NCBI RefSeq assembly: GCF_021431965.1 | Contig: NZ_CP090370.1 | Coordinates: 744,001 to 808,000 of the forward strand | Direction of reading: 5' to 3' | DNA length: 64,000 nt | DNA from: Erythrobacter sp. SDW2 | GTDB taxonomy: Bacteria > Pseudomonadota > Alphaproteobacteria > Sphingomonadales > Sphingomonadaceae | In this document: piece by piece, positions 55,812 through 64,000 of the stretch | Position numbering within the stretch: position 1 is the first letter of the stretch | Layout: the number at the start of each line of letters is the position of its first letter | Made by a program: the position numbers and the translations under genes | The notes under the pieces: model-generated | The model's database searches: none | What the model saw: the letters and a program-made list of their open reading frames with translations, nothing else | Told to the model about the DNA's origin: nothing

Positions 55812-56549
55812 TTACCAGCGCCGCGGGGTGCGCTTCTCCGACAGCGAATAGCGCAAGGATGTACCCAGCATCAATGCAGCCAGTGCAATTATCAGACCCG
55901 CCCACAGCCAGTGCGGCAGCAGCAGGTATTGCTCGATGGCGCCGGTGTCCGACAATTGCGGCCGGCCCCCGATTACCGCGCCTTCGGTCAGCAGGTAATC
56001 CCATTGCTGGAACATGCTGAGCGCGGCTTGCAGGCCCAGGAACTGGAGCGCGAAACGTTCCATCCACGGCTTGCCGCGCATGGCGATCAGGGTCAGCAGC
56101 CCTGCAATGCCGGGCAGCACGATCCAGCCGACGGTGGAGCGGACCCAGATCAGCGTCGAGAGGGCGATCAGCCCGGCCAGCGTCAGCAGCACCGGCTTCC
56201 ACAAGCGTTGGTGCGGGGAGGCCATGATCAATCCCGAACCCACGATGGCCGGGCCGATCGGCCCTGCAGCGGCGATGGTCGCATGAGCGAACCGGCTGGC
56301 ATCGACGGGGAAGAAATACTGCGCATAGCCGGATCCGTTGGGCAACAGCACCAGTCGCTGGAAATCGAACCCCATCAGCATCGCAGCGAGGCCATGGCCC
56401 ATCTCATGGAACCACGTGCCCAAGATCATGAAGGGGTAGAGCACGATATTGCCGAACGGCACATGCGGCAGCACCAGCAGCGCACCTGCCGCAAGACCGA
56501 GATAGCGAATATGTTCCTGCCGCGAATGGATGGCGAGCGCGCTGTTCAT
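55812..56549 (-). CDS. M50B-family membrane metallopeptidase
   Basis: The 245-residue membrane protein carries the zinc motif HEMGH in ILGTWFHEMGHGLAAMLMGF, followed by NGSGYAQYF and about six helices. This is the M50B layout, related to site-2 proteases. Whether it cuts a substrate is not known, and the PDZ domain of RseP is absent. It lies 13 bases upstream of the AI-2E gene start on the same strand. Confidence 0.78.
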   Translation of the reverse strand: MNSALAIHSRQEHIRYLGLAAGALLVLPHVPFGNIVLYPFMILGTWFHEMGHGLAAMLMGFDFQRLVLLPNGSGYAQYFFPVDASRFAHATIAAAGPIGPAIVGSGLIMASPHQRLWKPVLLTLAGLIALSTLIWVRSTVGWIVLPGIAGLLTLIAMRGKPWMERFALQFLGLQAALSMFQQWDYLLTEGAVIGGRPQLSDTGAIEQYLLLPHWLWAGLIIALAALMLGTSLRYSLSEKRTPRRW

Positions 56550-56573
56550 GGGATGCGGGTCTCCTTCGTCACC

Positions 56574-56963
56574 TCACAAGGTGATATAGGCAAGCAATAC
56601 AGCCATTGCCAGAGTGGGCAGCGCCAGCAGGCGATAGGCCGCAAGCGGGATCCGCTCGGCCCACCATACCGCATAGCGATTATGCCAGCGCATCGGTACC
56701 GCCAGGATCAGAATCGAACTGGCAACGAGGAACCAGCCGCCGATTTCCAGCAAATGCGGGGCCTTGGCCAGTGGCGCGCGCAAGACCATGGCCAGGCCGA
56801 CTATGGCGCGGGGCACATGCTCGCCCAGCTGCCAGCGCCAGTTGCTGCCCATCGACGCCAAGCCTTCCCGCGCGCGATGGGGGCGGGCCAGGCAGACCAG
56901 CGCGACAAGGGCCAACCACGCCGCACCTGTCAGCACAACGAGCAGGGCGGCGGTGCCGATCAC
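56574..56963 (-). CDS. Small membrane protein of unknown function
   Basis: The 129-residue protein has three or four membrane helices (about 3-24, 50-64, 74-92, 110-127) and a basic loop RPHRAREGLASMGSNWRW. I do not recognise a family. It is followed by the M50 gene 24 bases downstream and may be translated with it. Confidence 0.6.
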   Translation of the reverse strand: MIGTAALLVVLTGAAWLALVALVCLARPHRAREGLASMGSNWRWQLGEHVPRAIVGLAMVLRAPLAKAPHLLEIGGWFLVASSILILAVPMRWHNRYAVWWAERIPLAAYRLLALPTLAMAVLLAYITL

Positions 56964-56969
56964 TGGAGA

Positions 56970-60466
<3,497 letters not shown>

Positions 60467-60560
60467 GTCTGCCCCCCTCGGCCATTCCGCTCTGGCCAAA
60501 TCCTCGCGCGCACCCTAGGCGTCCGGCCACGGCTTGCAAGCACAGGAGAGACCCGCGCGC

Positions 60561-61946
60561 ATGCTTTCGGTGCTCGATATCTTCCGGATCGGGATCGGCC
60601 CTTCGTCATCGCACACGGTCGGGCCGATGCGGATTGCGGGCATGTTCGTCCGCGCACTCGCCAAGACAGGCAAGATCAAGCGGACGGCGCGGGTCGAAGT
60701 CGAGCTGCAGGGCTCGCTGGCGCTGACCGGCGTAGGCCACGGCACGGTCGATGCGACCATGCTCGGGCTGATGGGCTTTCGCCCCGACGCGACCGATCCG
60801 GACGAGGCGGCGGTGGCGATTGCCGCGCTCCGCGCGAGCAAGAGGATGGCGCTCGGCGGACAGCACGATCTCGCCTTCGATCCCGCCGCGGATATCGATC
60901 TTGCCGGGCATATCATCCCGGACCTGCATCCCAACGGCATGCGGCTGGTGGCGCTGGATCCTGCGGGCGAGGTGCTGCTCCAGCGAACCTCTTACTCGAC
61001 CGGGGGCGGCTTCGTCGCTTCGGAAGCGCAACTGAAGCGCAAGCCCAAGGACGACCGGATTTCTACAGGGAACAAGGTGCCTTTCGAATTCGGCTCGGCG
61101 GCGGACTTGCTGGCGATTTGTGCGAGTGAGGGGCGCTCCATCGCAGAAATCGTTCTCGCCAACGAAGATGCGATGCGGCCCCGCGCGAAGACCGAGGCGG
61201 GGCTCGACGCGATCGCCCAGGCGATGGCGCAATGCGTCGCGCGCGGGCTGGTCCAACGCGGCACCCTGCCTGGGGGCCTCAAGGTCCAGCGCCGCGCACC
61301 CGACCTGTGGGACAAACTCTCGGCCAACCCCCAGTCCAACGAACGTGAGCAGCTGTTCGACTGGCTCAATTGCTATGCCATGGCGGTGAACGAAGAGAAC
61401 GCCGCCGGGGGCCGGGTGGTCACCGCGCCGACCAATGGCGCGGCCGGGATCATTCCGGCGGTGATCCGGTTCTATTGCAATGATTCGACCGAGCAGCCCT
61501 GCCGCGACAAGACCCGCGAGTTTTTGCTCACCGCAGGCGCCATCGGGCTGCTTTACAAGCAGCGCGCCAGCATTTCCGGGGCCGAGATGGGTTGCCAGGG
61601 CGAAGTTGGCGTGGCTTGTTCGATGGCTGCCGGCGGCCTCGCAGCGGTGTGGGGCGGCACGCCCGAGCAGATCGCCTGCGCGGCGGAAATCGGCATGGAG
61701 CACAACCTTGGCCTGACCTGCGATCCGGTCGGCGGGTTGGTGCAGGTCCCCTGCATCGAACGCAACGCCATCGGCGCGGTCAAGGCGGTCAACGCTGCCC
61801 GCCTCGCGCTCCACCGGACCGAGGCCGAAACCTGCGTCAGCCTCGACCAGGTGATCGAGACCATGCGCCAGACCGGGCTCGACATGAGCACCAAATACAA
61901 GGAAACCAGCCAGGGCGGCCTGGCGGTCAATGTGATCGAGTGTTGA
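60561..61946 (+). CDS. sdaA: L-serine ammonia-lyase (dehydratase), iron-sulfur type
   Basis: The 461-residue single-chain enzyme turns L-serine into pyruvate and ammonia. The beta part opens with [20 protein letters not shown], and the alpha part contains [12 protein letters not shown], the cluster Cys residues in [11 protein letters not shown] and [17 protein letters not shown], and [18 protein letters not shown]. All expected Cys are present. CAGGAGAG precedes the ATG by 11 bases. Confidence 0.94.
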   Translation: MLSVLDIFRIGIGPSSSHTVGPMRIAGMFVRALAKTGKIKRTARVEVELQGSLALTGVGHGTVDATMLGLMGFRPDATDPDEAAVAIAALRASKRMALGGQHDLAFDPAADIDLAGHIIPDLHPNGMRLVALDPAGEVLLQRTSYSTGGGFVASEAQLKRKPKDDRISTGNKVPFEFGSAADLLAICASEGRSIAEIVLANEDAMRPRAKTEAGLDAIAQAMAQCVARGLVQRGTLPGGLKVQRRAPDLWDKLSANPQSNEREQLFDWLNCYAMAVNEENAAGGRVVTAPTNGAAGIIPAVIRFYCNDSTEQPCRDKTREFLLTAGAIGLLYKQRASISGAEMGCQGEVGVACSMAAGGLAAVWGGTPEQIACAAEIGMEHNLGLTCDPVGGLVQVPCIERNAIGAVKAVNAARLALHRTEAETCVSLDQVIETMRQTGLDMSTKYKETSQGGLAVNVIEC

Positions 61947-62016
61947 GGCTGCCGGGCGGTCCGGCCCAAGGATAAGTATCTCGACAAAACCTTGTTGCGC
62001 CATAAGAGTGGTGGGC

Positions 62017-63570
62017 ATGGGAGAGAACACAGCCGCCGCCGCGCTTGCCGAACCGTTCGGCAATTTTTCGCAGATCCTGTCGCAATGGGCCGCCGCCCAG
62101 CCGGACAAGCCCGCCATCCGCGATGACGGCGGCGAACTGACCTGGGGCGAGCTGGACGACCGCGTCGAGCGGCTCGCCGCGCGGCTTGTCGAGACCGGGC
62201 TGCAGAAGGGACAATCGGTCGCCATCCTCGGCACCTCATGCATCGCCTATGCGCTGGTGTTCCTTGCCGCAGTGCGCGCGGGCGGGGTTGCTGCGCCGCT
62301 GACGACCAGCGCGAGCAAGGAACAGCTCTCGGGCATGGCGGCCGATTCGGGCGCGCAGCACCTGTTCATCGATGCAGCGAAGAGCGCCGAGCTGGGCGCT
62401 GATTTCGCCACCGGGCTCGTGCATATCGCGCTGGAGGAAATCGGGCACTGGATGGCGGCCACAGGGACGAAAGCGCCCGGGTTCGAACCCGATCCCAAAG
62501 ACCACTTCAACATCATCTATTCCAGCGGTACGACGGGCATCCCCAAGGGCATCGTTCATTCGCACCAGATGCGCTGGCGGCAGTTCGGGGCGACGGCGGC
62601 CTCGTTCCTGGGATCGGGCATGCCGGTGGTCTCGCTCGCATCGACCCCGCTCTATTCCAACACCACCATGGTCGCCTTCCTGCCGCCGCTGCTGGCAGGC
62701 GGCACGGTGCGGGTGATGGGCAAGTTCAACACGGTCAAATGGCTGGAGCACGCGCAGGCTGACCGGACCACGCTGACCATGCTGGTGCCGGTGCAATACC
62801 AGCGGCTGATGGCCGAACCGCGCTTCGACGAATTCGACCTGTCGTCCATGATGCTCAAATACTGCACCAGCGCGCCCTTCTCCCCCGAGCTCAAAGCCGA
62901 GGTGCTGCGGCGGATGCCGGGCGGGTTGATCGAGATCTATTCCATGACCGAGGGCGGCGTGGTCTGTCTGCTGCCCTGCCACGAATTTCCCGACAAGCTC
63001 CACACCGTGGGTCGGCCCGCGCCCGGCAGCCAGCTGAAGGTGCTCGACGACGAGGACCGGCCGGTGCCCCCGGGGGAAGCGGGCAACCTCATCGGACTCT
63101 CGCAGACCATGATGGCCGGCTACAAGAACCAGCCCGGCAAGACCCGCGAAGGCTATTGGACCGATCCTGAAACGGGCGAGGTTTGGCAGCGGATGGGCGA
63201 TATCGGCCGGGTCGATGCCGATGGCTTTGTCGAGCTGGTCGGCCGGGCCAAGGACATGATCATCTCGGGCGGGTTCAACATCTATCCCAGCGATCTCGAA
63301 GCCGAACTGGCCAAGGACCCGCGCGTGGCGGAAGCGGCGGTGATCGGGATCCCGTCGGAGCAATGGGGCGAGACTCCGCTCGGCTTCGTCCGGCTGGCCG
63401 ATGGCGTGGCGAAAAGCGAGGTCGGCGATATCCTTGCCGTCACCAATGCGCGACTGGGCAAGACCCAGCGGCTTAGTGCGCTCCAGGCCATCGACGAGAT
63501 GCCGCGCAGCCATATCGGCAAGTTGCTCAAGACCGAGCTGCGCGAGCTCGCCGATCGCCTGACCGCGTAG
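62017..63570 (+). CDS. Acyl-CoA ligase (AMP-binding family), second copy
   Basis: The 517-residue ligase has the P-loop IIYSSGTTGIPKG (166-178), the middle motif YSMTEGG, and MGDIGRVDADGFVELVGRAK followed by DMIISGGFNIYPSDLEAEL. The catalytic Lys is in PRSHIGKLLKTELR. It belongs to the same superfamily as the ligase at 36529-38232 but is clearly distinct. The substrate is probably a fatty or aryl acid. The ORF begins at GTG 62008, but the ATG at 62017 is a better start. It is the last gene before the hairpin region. Confidence 0.83.
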   Translation: MGENTAAAALAEPFGNFSQILSQWAAAQPDKPAIRDDGGELTWGELDDRVERLAARLVETGLQKGQSVAILGTSCIAYALVFLAAVRAGGVAAPLTTSASKEQLSGMAADSGAQHLFIDAAKSAELGADFATGLVHIALEEIGHWMAATGTKAPGFEPDPKDHFNIIYSSGTTGIPKGIVHSHQMRWRQFGATAASFLGSGMPVVSLASTPLYSNTTMVAFLPPLLAGGTVRVMGKFNTVKWLEHAQADRTTLTMLVPVQYQRLMAEPRFDEFDLSSMMLKYCTSAPFSPELKAEVLRRMPGGLIEIYSMTEGGVVCLLPCHEFPDKLHTVGRPAPGSQLKVLDDEDRPVPPGEAGNLIGLSQTMMAGYKNQPGKTREGYWTDPETGEVWQRMGDIGRVDADGFVELVGRAKDMIISGGFNIYPSDLEAELAKDPRVAEAAVIGIPSEQWGETPLGFVRLADGVAKSEVGDILAVTNARLGKTQRLSALQAIDEMPRSHIGKLLKTELRELADRLTA

Positions 63571-63591
63571 TCTCGCCAATGCAGCGAAGTT

Positions 63592-63632
63592 GTGCGGCGC
63601 GCCTCGGGGGGGAGGGGTCAGGCGCGCCGCAC
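63592..63632. other. Perfect 13-bp hairpin with G7-A-G4 loop (array element 1)
   Basis: GTGCGGCGCGCCT and AGGCGCGCCGCAC are exact reverse complements around a 15-base loop CGGGGGGGAGGGGTC. It begins 21 bases after the acyl-CoA ligase stop. On the minus strand the loop reads GACCCCTCCCCCCCG. It may end the ligase transcript although no T tract follows. Confidence 0.8.
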
Positions 63633-63638
63633 CTGCGC

Positions 63639-63676
63639 GACCCGGAGGCTTTAGCGCTCTGGGTACACCTCGGGTC
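63639..63676. other. Hairpin between array elements 1 and 2
   Basis: GACCCGGAGG and CCTCGGGTC pair with a single bulged base. The loop is 19 bases (CTTTAGCGCTCTGGGTACA) and, unlike its neighbours, is not G-rich. It follows element 1 by six bases. Confidence 0.5.
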
Positions 63677-63729
63677 CGTTCGGAAAGGCGCGGCGGTTAC
63701 ACGGAGTAGTCGTGGAAATGGAAATAGGG

Positions 63730-63786
63730 CCGCGAGACGCTGGTCGCCGGGGGGAGGGGGAGAGAGTTGGCGACCGCGTCTCGCGG
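63730..63786. other. 18-bp hairpin with G/A-only loop (array element 2)
   Basis: CCGCGAGACGC-TGGTCGCC and GGCGACC-GCGTCTCGCGG form an 18-bp stem with one bulged T. The loop GGGGGGAGGGGGAGAGAGTT (63749-63768) is purine apart from two Ts. The minus strand shows CTCTCTCCCCCTCCCCCC. Confidence 0.8.
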
Positions 63787-63860
63787 CTTTACCGATCGTT
63801 GCCGCGCCCATGGCAGCGGTTTCGATCGTCCGGCTGCCGAGGGATCGAGCAGCCTGAGGG

Positions 63861-63908
63861 AGCCGGGGCGAGCATTCGGGGGGGGGAGAGGAGGGCTCGC
63901 CGCCGGCT
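63861..63908. other. 13-bp hairpin with G9 loop (array element 3)
   Basis: AGCCGG-GGCGAGC and GCTCGCC-G-CCGGCT pair with one bulged base. The loop ATTCGGGGGGGGGAGAGGAG (plus G, 63874-63894) holds nine consecutive Gs. On the minus strand it reads CCTCCTCTCCCCCCCCC, the closest of the three to the CCUCCUCCC anti-Shine-Dalgarno loop motif. Confidence 0.75.
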
Positions 63909-63966
63909 TCGAGGGGTGAAATAATCTTTCGCGCCGCTTTCTAAAAGTGAGAAAACACGCAGGTCA

Positions 63967-63993
63967 GTTGCGTTGGACGCAACATACTTGACA
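63967..63993 (+). promoter_or_regulatory. Palindromic operator and -35 element of a rightward gene beyond the window
   Basis: GTTGCGT-TGG-ACGCAAC (63967-63983) is a perfect 7-bp inverted repeat. Four bases later a perfect TTGACA (63988-63993) begins. The -10 element would lie just outside the window. A dimeric regulator bound here would sit against RNA polymerase, typical of an autoregulated or repressed gene. Confidence 0.5.
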
Positions 63994-64000
63994 GGTTTTG

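Overview
The window is GC-rich, densely packed chromosomal DNA from an alphaproteobacterium, most likely a sphingomonad of the Erythrobacteraceae type (Erythrobacter/Altererythrobacter-like). This rests on the protein families and the style of the sequence: TonB-dependent receptor, HWE-type histidine kinase, GlnD, MidA, DUF2147, a leucine-degradation operon, a DUF559 endonuclease with a CCTCCCCG palindrome, and the CCTGAGCCTGTCGAAGGG repeat pair familiar from sphingomonads. Species cannot be read from the sequence. No rRNA, tRNA, CRISPR array, prophage or complete insertion sequence was seen.

Layout. 1-6.0 kb: start of xthA, a phosphate-scavenging alkaline phosphatase, a probable small RNA, lolA, rpmG, arfB, an RluA-type pseudouridine synthase and a fused pabB-pabC. 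6.1-14.6 kb: a HerA-like ATPase, an OmpR/EnvZ-type two-component pair, an EF-hand protein, a cupin/VOC pair, an aminopeptidase P and a TonB-C-like protein. 14.6-22.9 kb: oligopeptidase B, a thioesterase, a diguanylate cyclase, alanine dehydrogenase, then a phosphate porin and a PstS-like lipoprotein. 22.9-33.7 kb: DUF389 protein, TonB-dependent receptor, DUF2157/GDYXXLXY pair, FtsK, ThiE-like and YggS proteins, and an AT-rich orphan lipoprotein. 33.7-43.3 kb: glnD, an acyl-CoA ligase, lgt, midA, DUF2147, and an OpuB-type osmoprotectant ABC transporter. 43.3-51.8 kb: HWE kinase, leucine-degradation operon (ivd, small membrane protein, epimerase, mccB), DUF559 endonuclease, acyltransferase, DUF1295 protein, TetR regulator. 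51.8-64 kb: 5'-nucleotidase, flavoprotein, AI-2E transporter, M50 peptidase, gyrB, PIG-L deacetylase, sdaA, a second acyl-CoA ligase, and a final 430 bp gene-free stretch full of hairpins.

How the genes work together. The clearest network is phosphate starvation. The alkaline phosphatase, the OprP-type porin and the PstS-like protein each have a PHO-box-like element upstream, and the pstS one is close to consensus. A 5'-nucleotidase could feed the same pathway but shows no box. The leucine operon is translationally coupled by four-base stop/start overlaps, but mccA does not follow mccB; a palindromic repeat and a DUF559 gene lie there instead.

The most unusual non-coding material is (i) a probable ~125-nt small RNA at 1745-1871 on the minus strand with a recognisable promoter, three hairpins and a terminator, and (ii) a family of long GC-rich hairpins whose loops are pure G/A on the plus strand (C/U on the minus). 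Three lie at 63.59-63.91 kb and one sits directly upstream of the EF-hand gene. They resemble in principle the anti-Shine-Dalgarno loop RNAs (CcsR/cuckoo type) of other alphaproteobacteria.
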